A stretch of 64,000 bases of DNA from Gimesia aquarii. Lineage in GTDB: Bacteria; Planctomycetota; Planctomycetia; Planctomycetales; Planctomycetaceae. Under the pieces are notes generated by a model. The model was not told the DNA's origin. It worked only from the letters and a program-made list of their open reading frames with translations, and did no database searches. Positions 27,757 through 37,487 of this stretch are shown here, one piece after another (position 1 is the stretch's first letter; each line of letters starts with the position of its first letter). The position numbers and the translations under genes were made by a program. The stretch spans positions 3,411,501 through 3,475,500 of the forward strand of contig NZ_CP037920.1 of NCBI RefSeq assembly GCF_007748195.1, in the 5' to 3' direction.

Positions 27757-30081
27757 TTATTTTTCTGTGCTGTCGGGACTAGTTGCAGAAGCGGGTTTCG
27801 CCTCTTCATCCGGTGCAACTAGTGATCCATGTTTTTCAAGATGCGAAAACCATCTGCGGGCGGTCGAACGTCTTTGAGCGGGTGTGGCGATTGCTGAGTA
27901 GTCTATGGGCCTGCCTGTTAATTGATGGATTGCATTGAAGGCAAGTTCTCGCACGGTTGCGTTGTCATGTTCGAGCCATTCCACCAGTCTACCTGATATA
28001 AATCGATCCTGAGCATCACTTTTTTGGAATCCCCAGAGTAGACGTTCCATGATTTCCGCCATTTCAGGGGAAAATTGTGTATTCAATGCTTTTTTGAGGA
28101 GTTCACCATTCTCAAGACTACGGGGTAACCAATTTCGGATTCCATTGATTGCCGCAATACGAGATTCATGGTGGTCAACCTCACCAAGAACTTTAACCAG
28201 CGTTTCATAACGGTTAGTTAATGCTAGAGACTTGGTTGCCAAATCAGAAATATTAGGCTTTAAGTCTTTGGTAATGGCGGGCATCGTTAGGGAAACGAGT
28301 TGATCATCATCTAATTCTTTGACAAATGCTGCGATAGATCGGCGAGATAAGTAGGAGTTGTCTTTAAACTCAGGTTCAACCCAACGAGGGACGCGTAAGG
28401 GTTTTGGGCGATCAGAAGGATGGATCACACCAGCGGCTCGATCTTTTGCTGACAGCGACATCCATTGACCTGCATCAACAGTCTTGACCTCGCCTTTACC
28501 ATCTGAAAAACGAATCATACCAGAATAAGCATATAAAACTCCTGTGTAACCGTTAGAACCGAGTATTTCTCCGGGTTTGGTTGGTTGAACGGGGGTGATT
28601 TCAATACCACAAACACTATCTCGGGTGACGAGTTCAATTCTCCACAGATCACCATTCACTTTGATGGATAAGATCGGGCCGGCCGCATCATTAGCGTCAT
28701 TCAAGCCACGGGATGCTTCAATGCGGAGGCGGCCTTCTTGAATTTCAAAACCCATTTCTGCTGCTTTGTTTTTGCCAACATAAGTAACAGCTGTACCTGG
28801 AAGAAGTTCAACTTTGCAATGTGCTTCAGGAATATTGATCCTGGCTGTGAATGGTTCTGGTGATGCCACAGGGGTGCCAGCTTGGATGGGGCTGACTTTT
28901 GAATGAATGACCCAATCATTCTTGTCTGCAATGTCAGGCATATTAGAGACACTCGCCAGAAAGAAGCCGTCTTCTGATTCAATTTGCGCAGCGGGAGCCT
29001 TGGCAGGGACATCAGCTAGTTCAATTTTTGGGGTAGCCTTTTTAGCTGTGTTATCAGTTTTGTTGTCCGGACTAGCTGGAGGGGGAGGCGTAGCCGGCGG
29101 TGCTGGTGTTTTAGGAGGAAGATTCGTATCAACTGGAGGAGTAGCAGGGACAACCTTGGTCACTGTTTCACTCTCTGCATCAGCTGGTGGTGGAGGATCG
29201 AATGCAGGCGGTTTTTCTTTAATCGCAGGGGTGGGCTGTTGCGCCTCGTTTACTGGAGTATTCGACTTATCCACTGTTGTAGAATCAGTTTCGTTTTTGG
29301 CAGGAGCTGTTTCGACTGGTTGATTTTCTCCGGGTATTGGAATTTTAAGTTCTGGATTTTCAGCCATATTATTTGCTAATTGTGTTGATGAATTGCCCCC
29401 AGAAAAGAGTTCTGGGAAAAAAGTGGGGTCGCCAAAGAACAGGCCTGCCCAAACGACGCCTGCAAGTAAAATCAAGAAATAGGGAGTAAATCGTTTCCAC
29501 AATGGTTTTGTTTTGAGGTAGTCGGGGATGCGAGAAGAAAATGGTTCAGGGGTATCCGCAGGAACTGTCTGTTGACTGGCGGGTACATTGTTTTTTTGAC
29601 TTGGTGATGCAGCTTGTGTTGTTGCTGACGGGGAATCGGTTTGTGCCGCTTCAGATGCTGTTTCGGAAATCGCAACGTCAAGTTCATCCCCGGTTGAAAT
29701 GGGGCCCAGAGCATAAATCCGCTCTCTTGTATCTGGATTAATAGTGGCTGGTTCTCCCAATACCAGCGTCAGTATTTGGTGTGATGCAGCGACTTCAACA
29801 AGATTGACATCGGAATTCAAGCAGATCTTTTCAACGTCCGCAACGCTTTCTGGAGAGAGGGTATTATCCAGGTATTCGGCGACCGTATTAGGGTCTGGAT
29901 TAGAGCCAGGACCTTCCACTTCTGGTGCAGTGAGTCGGCGTCGGCGTAAAACGTCTTTGATTCGCTCAACAAGAGAAGAGGCGTAGCCACTTTCATCAAG
30001 CTTTTTGCCAATTTCTTTGATTTGAGTTGGTTCGAGAACATCATCTAAATAGGCGATTAAAGTTCTTAGGGTCAAACGCAT
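27757..30081 (-). CDS. Membrane-anchored FecR-like protein with two N-terminal helical repeats
   Basis: This single-pass membrane protein has 774 residues. The cytoplasmic part starts with two related ~50-residue helical units (TLIAYLDDVLEPTQIKEIG and TVAEYLDNTLSPESVADVE), which resemble anti-sigma zinc-finger domains but lack Cys/His ligands. A Ser/Thr/Pro stretch leads to a membrane helix at about 203-222 (FLILLAGVVWAGLFF). Beyond it comes a long Pro/Ala/Lys/Thr linker, then a FecR-like beta domain (about 400-540, with LLPGTAVTYVG, GFEIQEGRLRIEAS and DAGQWMSLSAKDRA), then an all-helical HEAT-like C-terminus. The layout suggests signalling from the envelope to a cytoplasmic partner, perhaps a sigma factor encoded elsewhere. 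That role is inference. Confidence 0.75.
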   Translation of the reverse strand: MRLTLRTLIAYLDDVLEPTQIKEIGKKLDESGYASSLVERIKDVLRRRRLTAPEVEGPGSNPDPNTVAEYLDNTLSPESVADVEKICLNSDVNLVEVAASHQILTLVLGEPATINPDTRERIYALGPISTGDELDVAISETASEAAQTDSPSATTQAASPSQKNNVPASQQTVPADTPEPFSSRIPDYLKTKPLWKRFTPYFLILLAGVVWAGLFFGDPTFFPELFSGGNSSTQLANNMAENPELKIPIPGENQPVETAPAKNETDSTTVDKSNTPVNEAQQPTPAIKEKPPAFDPPPPADAESETVTKVVPATPPVDTNLPPKTPAPPATPPPPASPDNKTDNTAKKATPKIELADVPAKAPAAQIESEDGFFLASVSNMPDIADKNDWVIHSKVSPIQAGTPVASPEPFTARINIPEAHCKVELLPGTAVTYVGKNKAAEMGFEIQEGRLRIEASRGLNDANDAAGPILSIKVNGDLWRIELVTRDSVCGIEITPVQPTKPGEILGSNGYTGVLYAYSGMIRFSDGKGEVKTVDAGQWMSLSAKDRAAGVIHPSDRPKPLRVPRWVEPEFKDNSYLSRRSIAAFVKELDDDQLVSLTMPAITKDLKPNISDLATKSLALTNRYETLVKVLGEVDHHESRIAAINGIRNWLPRSLENGELLKKALNTQFSPEMAEIMERLLWGFQKSDAQDRFISGRLVEWLEHDNATVRELAFNAIHQLTGRPIDYSAIATPAQRRSTARRWFSHLEKHGSLVAPDEEAKPASATSPDSTEK

Positions 30082-30292
30082 AGGGCACCAATAGTTGTTA
30101 GGTTGAAGAAAGGGCGATCTGAGTCTTTACTCTCATTGAGTACTGAACTCAAATGTAAACCGGTCTCTACAGTAATTAGTGACCGCGCAGACCAAATTCC
30201 GTACAAAAAAATTGAAGAATTCAAAAGAAAATATTGGAAAATAGCCCATTAGCTGATTTCCAACTTTGTTACGACTCTCAATTTACAGCGGC

Positions 30293-31102
30293 TTAGTTGG
30301 CTTTGGGAGCGGTTGGCTCTTGTTTTTGTGCGGTCTGTGGGTCAGGACCTTGAACAATGAGCGGAACATAAAGTTCAGGGAAGTCGGAATCATTTGTTTT
30401 GATAACGACCAGCCCATTATGTTTTCCCGGTGGAACTACATTTTCCACAATCACATCTAACTTTTGCTGTCTGAGGCCATCGCTGACTTGCAGTTCTTTA
30501 AGTTCCACTTTCGCGTATTTTAGCGTACTTTCCACACTGGTGATTTCAAATTCTTTCCCTGCTCGGTAATCAGAGACTGTGATGGGGTGCACCGTACGTC
30601 CTGGTGTAAACTGGTAAACAACCAGCGCTTTGGGTTTTACAACAAGTCTACGGATGGGGAGTTCCAGTTTGAAAGTGAGTCGAGTCGAACGCTCCTTTGT
30701 ATCTTCATATTTGAAATCAACAAAGTATTCTTTCTGTCCGGGGGACTCTCCTGCCGTCTCCATTTTTAGCCGAAATTCGCCGACTTCGTTGGGGAGATAT
30801 ACTTTTTTCTCCAGACGCGGTTTCAGGCAACCACAACTTGGGACTAATTCCTTAACTGTCACCGTTTGATCGCTGAGATTTTTGAAACGAAAACGGGCTG
30901 ATACGACGCGAGTAGTTTCTTTGACGCGACCGGTGTCAACAAGGTAAGTTTCGAAGGCCAATGCTGGCTTTGCTTCACCAGCTATTGCCGTTTGGACGCG
31001 TGAACCAGCCCAGAATGCATAACTGGCTATGACAAAAGGTGATGTTGCCAGGACAAGCAGAACAGGTCTGGTCCATTTTGATTGTAAAATTTGATCACGC
31101 AT
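30293..31102 (-). CDS. DUF1573 domain-containing membrane-anchored protein
   Basis: This is a protein of 269 residues. An N-terminal signal anchor (PVLLVLATSPFVIASYAFWAGS) precedes an immunoglobulin-like DUF1573 domain. Typical residues are visible: ARFRFKNLSDQTVTVKELVPSCGCLKPRLEK, the hallmark GCGC-like cysteine patch of this family, then KYEDTKERSTRLTFKL and a second beta domain ending LVVIKTNDSDFPELYVPLIV. The start at 31102 has AGGG 8 nt upstream; the open frame upstream to 31222 has none. The function of DUF1573 proteins is not established. The MFS gene lies 123 nt upstream on the same strand. Confidence 0.87.
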   Translation of the reverse strand: MRDQILQSKWTRPVLLVLATSPFVIASYAFWAGSRVQTAIAGEAKPALAFETYLVDTGRVKETTRVVSARFRFKNLSDQTVTVKELVPSCGCLKPRLEKKVYLPNEVGEFRLKMETAGESPGQKEYFVDFKYEDTKERSTRLTFKLELPIRRLVVKPKALVVYQFTPGRTVHPITVSDYRAGKEFEITSVESTLKYAKVELKELQVSDGLRQQKLDVIVENVVPPGKHNGLVVIKTNDSDFPELYVPLIVQGPDPQTAQKQEPTAPKAN

Positions 31103-31225
31103 GTCGGCATCCCTGCCTGTCAAAATGTCAATTTCAGAATTCGAAATCCAAACTGAGCGTATCTTTAACAGAACGTAAAAGTTAGGACAAGACCGGGTTT
31201 GCGGTCTGGGCTTACTGGACAATGT

Positions 31226-32500
31226 TCAAGTTTCAATTGCTGTGTCAGTGGCATGTGACTTAAGAAAACCCAGTAATAAAAGGCCAAGAACCATGATGAC
31301 AGCACCAACCCAATAGGGGGATGTAATACTTCCTTGTATAAAACCGTTTTTTGTTCCTTTAAAAAGAACGATACCTGCTAGTGGACCTAGAATTCGTGCC
31401 AGAGCAGAAATGCTCTGGCCGACTCCCAGAATACCTCCTTGCTCATCCTCTGAAGTGTTGAGAGATAACAGTGACTGTAGAGAAGGGGTTGTCGCTGAAA
31501 AACCAATTACAGAGATAGGTAGCACTGCATAAAGCAATGTGTAAGAGTCTGATTTCCCAGCAACTCCGATTAACAAAAGACCCACCACCATCAGTACAAT
31601 ACCAGCCAGTCCCATGCGGTATTCTCCCATTTTAGGAATCAGTCTTCTGACGAGAATTCCCTGGCTTAAGGTCAAAATCAATCCGATGTAGGCAAAAATA
31701 TAAAAGTTACTGCGTGCAGCGAATCCCAGTTCCTGTGTCAGCAGAGATAGTGTGGATTCAAATTGTGCGAAAGCGAATGTGGTCAAAAAGATGGTAAGCA
31801 GAATGATCCCAATTTTGGGTCTCGCAAGAGCGTGACGGAAACTAGCGACATCAAACCAATGATGACGTTTTGAAAGTGAGGCAGAAGTTTCTTTATCGAG
31901 TGATTCTGGTAATAAGAAGATTGAGAGCAGGGCAGCAATTCCTGATAGTACGCAAGCGACATATCCAGGGGCGGCACTTGGGGTGGCACCCGTCTCTGCG
32001 GAGACGAACGCGGCTCCGATTAAGGGGCCAAAAGTGAAGCCAATTCCGAATGCAGCACCAATGAGAGCCATTCCTTTTCCACGTTCCTTGGGGCCTGTAA
32101 TGTCTGCTATATAAGCTTGAGCTGTTGGAATCGTTGCACCCGCGATACCTGCACCGATGCGTGTGATGAAAAGCCAGGACAAAGCTCCAATTCCAAGAAA
32201 GATACCTTCTTTACCCAGCGATGTCGCAAAGCCGAACATTCCATAAAAAACTGTTGAGCCTAATAAACCAAGAATCAGGATGGGGCGACGTCCTATGCGG
32301 TCTGAGATGCGACCCCAGATAGGAGCGAAGAGAAATTGCATCGCAGAGAAAGATGCCATCAGTAAGCCCAGCGTACCGCCATCTGCTTCAAAGTGTTCTC
32401 CGTATCGTGGTAATAATGGTAAGACAATTCCAAAACCGAGCAAATCGATAAAGACAGTCACAAAAATGAGTGACAGGCCTGCCTTGCGTCTTTTCGACAC
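31226..32500 (-). CDS. MFS transporter, TCR/Tet-like drug exporter type
   Basis: This 424-residue inner-membrane protein has twelve helices. Motif A reads GRISDRIGRRPIL in loop 2-3, FGIVLPLLPRYGEHF lies in helix 1, and the antiporter motif region GAGIAGATIPTAQAYIAD is in helix 5. This pattern matches DHA1/Tet-type proton antiporters, which export drugs or metabolites. The start is GTG at 32500 with AAGGGGA about 6 nt upstream. It is preceded on the minus strand by the oxidoreductase gene, whose terminator at 32531-32570 makes this a separate transcript. Confidence 0.9.
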   Translation of the reverse strand: MSKRRKAGLSLIFVTVFIDLLGFGIVLPLLPRYGEHFEADGGTLGLLMASFSAMQFLFAPIWGRISDRIGRRPILILGLLGSTVFYGMFGFATSLGKEGIFLGIGALSWLFITRIGAGIAGATIPTAQAYIADITGPKERGKGMALIGAAFGIGFTFGPLIGAAFVSAETGATPSAAPGYVACVLSGIAALLSIFLLPESLDKETSASLSKRHHWFDVASFRHALARPKIGIILLTIFLTTFAFAQFESTLSLLTQELGFAARSNFYIFAYIGLILTLSQGILVRRLIPKMGEYRMGLAGIVLMVVGLLLIGVAGKSDSYTLLYAVLPISVIGFSATTPSLQSLLSLNTSEDEQGGILGVGQSISALARILGPLAGIVLFKGTKNGFIQGSITSPYWVGAVIMVLGLLLLGFLKSHATDTAIET

Positions 32501-32530
32501 GTGGTTCCCCTTTGAACTAAGTAGTTGGGT

Positions 32531-32570
32531 TAAAAAGAAACAATGCCGAGGAGAGAATTCCTCGACATTG
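32531..32570 (-). terminator. Rho-independent terminator
   Basis: On the minus strand CAATG-t-CGAGGA pairs with TCCTCG-g-CATTG (32541-32570), an 11-bp stem with one mismatch, followed by TTTCTTTTT. It lies 44 nt beyond the oxidoreductase stop codon and separates that gene from the MFS gene. Confidence 0.85.
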
Positions 32571-32613
32571 TTGAATCATTATAGAAAATTGGTTTGAATT
32601 CAATAGACAACTT

Positions 32614-34161
32614 TTATGCAAGTTTATCTGAGAACTCTGCTTCAGGAGTCGCTGGATCGTTAGGATCGAACCATTCTGGCTTGAATTCAATGCGAATTTT
32701 ATGCTTCATTGCAAGATTAGAGGTCAATGCCATGATTGCATCCGCCATTGCAACTGTTCCGTTACATTTCAAACCGCCTTCAAAGGGACCTTTGAAATTA
32801 TTAGTACGGATACAATGGCAGAAATGTTCCATTTCCTCAGTATAACCACGACTGATCTTGTCACCCATTGCTTGTGAGGTATCTGAAGCACCTGCAGAAG
32901 GGGCCGTGGTTTCATATGCATCCAACACAGGACCACTACCATCGTTTGAGTTAATAACCCATAGTCGTTGATCGGGGCCTCCACCACCGGTAGATGGACT
33001 GGATTCTTTGAAGAGCAAGGCTTCTTTTTCAGTCTTCATGATCAGTGTGCCACGACTACCCAAGACGGTTTCACCATAAGGCTCCCAGCGATTCGTGTTG
33101 ATTGAGGAATACGTCACAATACAGACATCGCGTGGATTCGTTTCCGCATCATAATTGGGGCCGGGAAATTCAAAGGTCACATAGACATGGTCGTCGATTT
33201 CTCGATCATCTTCCTGTTTGTCTTTTGAGCCGATGCCTTCCACACCGTAGAAGTTTTTACCGCCATAGCCCTGGACAGCCAATGGATGAACTTTTCCAAG
33301 AAAGATACTACAGGCGTCTAATTGATGGCTTCCCAGTTCAGCCATCAAGCCACCTCCCGTTTTGTTATAGAGACGCCAGTTAACCAGCTCATCCATGTCG
33401 TCATAGCCAAATTCTTTTACTTTATCGGCTAACGCTTGAGCATCTTCTTTAGGAACTTTCTTACGCCAACTATCACGGCCTGGAAAACTGTTATTGCGAT
33501 GCCATTGGGCACGAATATGTCTGATGTCACCAAGCAGACCCGTTTTGACAAGCTGGTTTGCGTTATCATAGAGCACACTGTAATGACGCTGGTGACCAAC
33601 GGCGAGGAGGAGCTTCTTTTCATCGGCTTTTTTGATCAGATCTTTACATTCAGTGATATTGTGAGCCATCAACTTTTCTGAAAGCACATGCAATCCCGCA
33701 TCTAAAGCAGCCATTGCAATCGGTGCATGCTGACTGAGCGGGACGGCGATCACAACAGCTTCCAGTCCCAACTGATCTTTTGCGGCAATGAGTTGTTTGT
33801 GATCTTCGAATTGTTGGATTTGTGATGCTTTTTCTTGCCCCAGTTTATTAATCAGACCGACACGGTGTTCATTTCCATGACCGTGGATTGCCTTTTTTCT
33901 ATTGGAAGGCCTAAGGTCGGCAATCGCTACAATTTCCATGTATTCTGGCGGATGCTGAGTGATAAGCACGCTGCCTTCATCACCAGTTCCAATGAAGCCA
34001 ACTTTAACGGGTTTCCCCTTGAGCTTCTCATACCCAAAATAGGCGGCGCCTAAACCGGTTGTTGTCGCAGCGGCAGCAGTGATGAAATCACGTCTTGTTA
34101 AAGAGACTGCCTCATTAAAATTGTCTTTTCCAATTTGTTCTTGTTCGGGAGTTAAATTCAT
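32614..34161 (-). CDS. Gfo/Idh/MocA-family oxidoreductase, Tat-exported
   Basis: This 515-residue NAD(P)-dependent sugar dehydrogenase-like protein carries a twin-arginine signal ([23 protein letters not shown]). The nucleotide-binding fold starts [11 protein letters not shown]. The EKLMAHN segment matches the EKP catalytic strand of the family, with Pro replaced by Leu, and [21 protein letters not shown] carries the conserved Gly/His residues. Such exported, cofactor-retaining members are very common in planctomycetes and may act on sugars or glycosides in the periplasm. The start at 34161 has AGGAG 8 nt upstream. It is monocistronic, with a strong terminator downstream. Confidence 0.9.
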   Translation of the reverse strand: MNLTPEQEQIGKDNFNEAVSLTRRDFITAAAATTTGLGAAYFGYEKLKGKPVKVGFIGTGDEGSVLITQHPPEYMEIVAIADLRPSNRKKAIHGHGNEHRVGLINKLGQEKASQIQQFEDHKQLIAAKDQLGLEAVVIAVPLSQHAPIAMAALDAGLHVLSEKLMAHNITECKDLIKKADEKKLLLAVGHQRHYSVLYDNANQLVKTGLLGDIRHIRAQWHRNNSFPGRDSWRKKVPKEDAQALADKVKEFGYDDMDELVNWRLYNKTGGGLMAELGSHQLDACSIFLGKVHPLAVQGYGGKNFYGVEGIGSKDKQEDDREIDDHVYVTFEFPGPNYDAETNPRDVCIVTYSSINTNRWEPYGETVLGSRGTLIMKTEKEALLFKESSPSTGGGGPDQRLWVINSNDGSGPVLDAYETTAPSAGASDTSQAMGDKISRGYTEEMEHFCHCIRTNNFKGPFEGGLKCNGTVAMADAIMALTSNLAMKHKIRIEFKPEWFDPNDPATPEAEFSDKLA

Positions 34162-34296
34162 ATTTTTGCTCCTAATACGCAATGCGTATTTTTGCCGGTT
34201 TAAATGACTTTTTCAGTATTATATGTGGAATAAAGGTCTTTTGTTAGATGTACCCGAGTTTCCTACGAATATTTGACTTTTTAAACTAGTTTTGTT

Positions 34297-35523
34297 TTAT
34301 GAGTTTTTGTTTTTGTTGAAAAAACGATAAAACATACGATCGATGCCAAACCAGCTTCCTGTAGGCAGACAGGCGATCGCTAGTAACGCAATCACTTCAA
34401 TCAGATTTTTATTGACGATAAAACTGTGTTCAGGTCCCGGTGCAGCAGGAACTCCGGGCCAGGGGGGCATCACAAGATAAAACGACAGTAGCATTCCTGC
34501 GGCGGCAATGGCGGCAATTCGGGTTCCCAATCCAATTAAAAGTAAAATCCCCAGTATTGTCAGAGCAGCAATCGTCATCATGTTAATGCGATGCATTTCG
34601 GTATTTTCTGGAGGAATAGGTCCAGCAGCAAGTTGTTCTGGAGTCAGAAGCTTGTAAGCTTCCGTTTTCATGTCATCTTCCATCGCACGAATGGGGTTGA
34701 CCAAACTGGCTCTCATTTCCTGTATTTCAGCCCAGATTTTATCAAGATGATCTCTTTTAAAATCCTGATCTGCTTCCTTTAGCTTCTTTTCATATCTCTC
34801 TAAGGCAATTTGATATTGTTCAAGTTCACCGATGCGCTTGCCATCAATGGTGCCTTCTTGTTTTTTGTCAACATGGCCGGCTACTTCAGGATTTCCACGC
34901 AGGGAGGCCTGCATTTTCTCGATATAACTCAGTCGCGCAGAGCGCGCATAAACTTTTTCAACGGCTGTATAAAAATCCTGGTCCAGCTTTGTACCGCCAG
35001 ACAGTTTTCCATTTGCTTCTTTTGTCACTGGAACCATTGATTGCAGTCGATATTTTTCAGCAGGTGTTAAATGTTGATCGCCTTTGACAATCAACCGTTT
35101 TCGCTTGGGATCAAACTGAATTGCTTTACCTAGACTACCTCTTATTTCGACTCCCGGAGGTAGGGCACTCAGTTCTGCCGCAAATGAATCACTGCCACTC
35201 ACCATTTGATGCAATTTCGATTTTTGGGCGTCTGTGATATTGGGGAAATGGTTCAGGAACCGTTGTTCCCAGCTAGACCACTTTGCTTTGACCTTATCTG
35301 CATCCAGCCAGTTCATATCATTGGGATCACCCGTCATATTACGGAAATGGTCCCGAAATGGTCCCTTAGCGTTTTTTAGATATCCTGCAGCAGTCCATGG
35401 TCTGTTGGAACTTAAAGTATCAATTTTCCAAAGGCCTTCATAAAGCAGTTGCCAGCCAATCGAAAGTCGTAGCAACACGATCAGCAGGATGGCAATACCT
35501 GAGATTTTTTTTAAATCTTTCAC
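34297..35523 (-). CDS. DoxX-family membrane protein with large soluble insert
   Basis: This 408-residue protein has one N-terminal membrane helix (about 9-29, IAILLIVLLRLSIGWQLLYEGLWKI, DoxX-like). A hydrophilic region of about 270 residues follows, and three further helices lie at 313-400 (ALTILGILLLIGLGTRIAAIAAAGMLLSFYLV, NLIEVIALLAIACLPTGSWFGID). The DoxX core is normally about 130-150 residues in four consecutive helices, so here the soluble domain interrupts it after helix one. The insert is rich in charged residues and helices and includes NITDAQKSKLHQM and LTPEQLAAG segments. The start is GTG at 35523 with AAGGG 7 nt upstream. The role is unknown; DoxX proteins are linked to terminal oxidases or redox stress. 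Confidence 0.8.
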   Translation of the reverse strand: MKDLKKISGIAILLIVLLRLSIGWQLLYEGLWKIDTLSSNRPWTAAGYLKNAKGPFRDHFRNMTGDPNDMNWLDADKVKAKWSSWEQRFLNHFPNITDAQKSKLHQMVSGSDSFAAELSALPPGVEIRGSLGKAIQFDPKRKRLIVKGDQHLTPAEKYRLQSMVPVTKEANGKLSGGTKLDQDFYTAVEKVYARSARLSYIEKMQASLRGNPEVAGHVDKKQEGTIDGKRIGELEQYQIALERYEKKLKEADQDFKRDHLDKIWAEIQEMRASLVNPIRAMEDDMKTEAYKLLTPEQLAAGPIPPENTEMHRINMMTIAALTILGILLLIGLGTRIAAIAAAGMLLSFYLVMPPWPGVPAAPGPEHSFIVNKNLIEVIALLAIACLPTGSWFGIDRMFYRFFNKNKNS

Positions 35524-35690
35524 AAGTAAACCCTTTGTTTTTAAGGGGGATTTCTAAAGAGAACATCCTTTACTTTCGTCAAAAAGTACAGGGTTCTGGC
35601 AAGCTGGCTTGAACACTTTATATAAAGTGAACGTGAATTCTATCTCACAACGTGCCTGTCTTTTAATATTTCATTTATAACGACTAATCA

Positions 35691-36794
35691 TTATGACAAC
35701 AATTGGTCGCGATCCAGGAACAGAAACTCATTCGGAATTCCACGAATCACCGGTGAAAGTTTTCGGCCTTGGGTGGGGGCTGGAATTAAAATCGTACCGA
35801 CTTCACCATGATTTTCGCAATACTCCAGAGCTTTTTCGATTCCGATTACATAAAAAGCAGTCGAAAGTGCATCAGCCAGAGCTGCAGAGGGAGCAATAAC
35901 CGTTACAGACAGCAATTCCGAAACAGGCCATCCGGTTCGAGGATCGAGGATATGCCCATAACGTTTTCCTTCATGTCGGAAGTGTTGTACTGAGGATCCA
36001 CTGGTCGACATTGCATAATTCTTTAATAAGATTGTTCCCAATCTTTGACTGGTAAAAAGTGGATTTTTGATCCCTACCGGCCAGCCTTGGAGCTGATTAT
36101 GAGAACCTCTGGCAAGAATACTGCTAAATCCCCCATAAAAAAGCCAGTTTTCTAACTTTTGTTCTTTTAAAAACTGTCCTGCGACATCTAATGCATATCC
36201 TTTACCAATTCCACCAAGGTTCAATTCATTCTCGGGAAATCGATACTGTATGGTCTGATTTGAGTGGTCAAATTCAAATTGATCGATGCCTGTATGAGCG
36301 AGGCACGAATCAATTTCTGTTTGGGTTGGAATACGTCCTAACCTTCTGCGATCTTGCCAAAGTGCAATGAGAGGGCCGGAAGAAGGGTCGAAACCGCCTT
36401 CTGTATCTAAACAGATTTGACGAGACTGGTCGAGTACTTCAAACAGACGAGAATCAATTGAAACGGGACCTGCAGCAGCTTCTGCATTGACGCGCGACAT
36501 CTCGCTGTTGCTTCTGTAGACCGTCATTAACTGCTCCAGTTCATGAAGCATGTCCAAGGCATCAGAGGCTTGGATTACTTGTTGACTACGGCCGGGATTC
36601 ATGACCACAGCAAATTCCGTTGCCATAGCACGTGTACTCAATCTAATGGTCGAACCACCCGATGGTACTGTTATTTCTTCGGTCGCATCACTCAAGTAAT
36701 CAGCCAGATTCTCTCCGGCTTGCTCAGCGGCTTGTTTTATAACACGTCCAGTTAGAAAGTCGCGCCGATTACTTTCCGATTTCTTTTCAGGCAT
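35691..36794 (-). CDS. apbE: FAD:protein FMN transferase (ApbE)
   Basis: This 367-residue enzyme transfers FMN from FAD to threonine of target flavoproteins (such as NqrC, RnfG and flavin-based reductases). Family motifs visible are TRAMATEFAVVM, DPSSGPLIALW, LNLGGIGKGYALD, the FYGGFSSILARG strand, TSGSS and GHILDPRTGWPV, then the metal-binding APSAALADALSTAFYVIG. An N-terminal NRRDFLTG segment resembles a vestigial Tat motif with no hydrophobic stretch. The ATG at 36794 is the most likely start although no Shine-Dalgarno is visible. The frame continues to a TTG at 36848 that overlaps the leuD stop, so it may be translated by coupling with leuD. No target flavoprotein is nearby. Confidence 0.9.
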   Translation of the reverse strand: MPEKKSESNRRDFLTGRVIKQAAEQAGENLADYLSDATEEITVPSGGSTIRLSTRAMATEFAVVMNPGRSQQVIQASDALDMLHELEQLMTVYRSNSEMSRVNAEAAAGPVSIDSRLFEVLDQSRQICLDTEGGFDPSSGPLIALWQDRRRLGRIPTQTEIDSCLAHTGIDQFEFDHSNQTIQYRFPENELNLGGIGKGYALDVAGQFLKEQKLENWLFYGGFSSILARGSHNQLQGWPVGIKNPLFTSQRLGTILLKNYAMSTSGSSVQHFRHEGKRYGHILDPRTGWPVSELLSVTVIAPSAALADALSTAFYVIGIEKALEYCENHGEVGTILIPAPTQGRKLSPVIRGIPNEFLFLDRDQLLS

Positions 36795-36844
36795 AAAAAT
36801 CACATTAGAAAAGGTGAGTCGGATTTCTGCTTCTTGTAGGAAAT

Positions 36845-37435
36845 TCAAGCAAAAGATGTAAAGTAAGGCACAGTTGTTGCGCGTTCTTTTATTTCCTCTT
36901 TGCTTTTGAGTAATTGTGCCAGAAAGTCATAGGATCCCGAAGTCAGAGCAGTGCGTGCATTGTCTGGTAAAGTGCAGTCAAATTCTTGATCACCACAACT
37001 GATTTTCATCGTGAGCAGGTCAACGGTGATTTCCTGATCTGGTTGATTCTTAATTGCATGATCCAAGGTTTCGAGTGTTTCCTGGCTGGCGCAGACAGCC
37101 GGAACTCCTAGTGAAGTACAGTTACCGAAAAAGATTTCGGCATAGGATTCGGCAATGATTGCTTTAATGCCCCAGCGTATCAGTGACTGAGGTGCATGTT
37201 CACGAGAAGAGCCGCAGCCAAAGTTACGTCCTCCTACTAAAATGGATGCATCCTTATAGCTTGGGTCGTCAAAGGGGTGATTTGGGTCTTGGATGCGGTC
37301 ATCTTCAAAAGCATGTTCCCCCAATCCTTCAAAAGTGACACAACGCAAAAAACGGGCCGGGATAATCCGATCGGTGTCGATATCATCTAATAACAATGGG
37401 ATGCCAGTCCCGGTGATGCTTTCAACTTTTTTCAT
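36845..37435 (-). CDS. leuD: 3-Isopropylmalate dehydratase small subunit
   Basis: This 196-residue protein is the swivel domain of isopropylmalate isomerase, which converts 2- to 3-isopropylmalate in leucine synthesis. The motifs [32 protein letters not shown] and [12 protein letters not shown] are typical and include substrate-binding residues. Length matches the family (about 195-205). It lies 52 nt after leuC on the same strand and acts as its partner in the heterodimer. Confidence 0.96.
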   Translation of the reverse strand: MKKVESITGTGIPLLLDDIDTDRIIPARFLRCVTFEGLGEHAFEDDRIQDPNHPFDDPSYKDASILVGGRNFGCGSSREHAPQSLIRWGIKAIIAESYAEIFFGNCTSLGVPAVCASQETLETLDHAIKNQPDQEITVDLLTMKISCGDQEFDCTLPDNARTALTSGSYDFLAQLLKSKEEIKERATTVPYFTSFA

Positions 37436-37487
37436 TTGTCGTTCTTTATTCTTTTGTATGTGATTGAAGGAGCGAATTATTAGAAAA

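Noticed and set aside
28907..29323. A plus-strand 138-codon frame rich in Gly, Ala and Ser.
   Set aside because: It is antisense to the Pro/Ala/Lys linker of the FecR-like protein; the composition is an artefact of that repeat-like coding.
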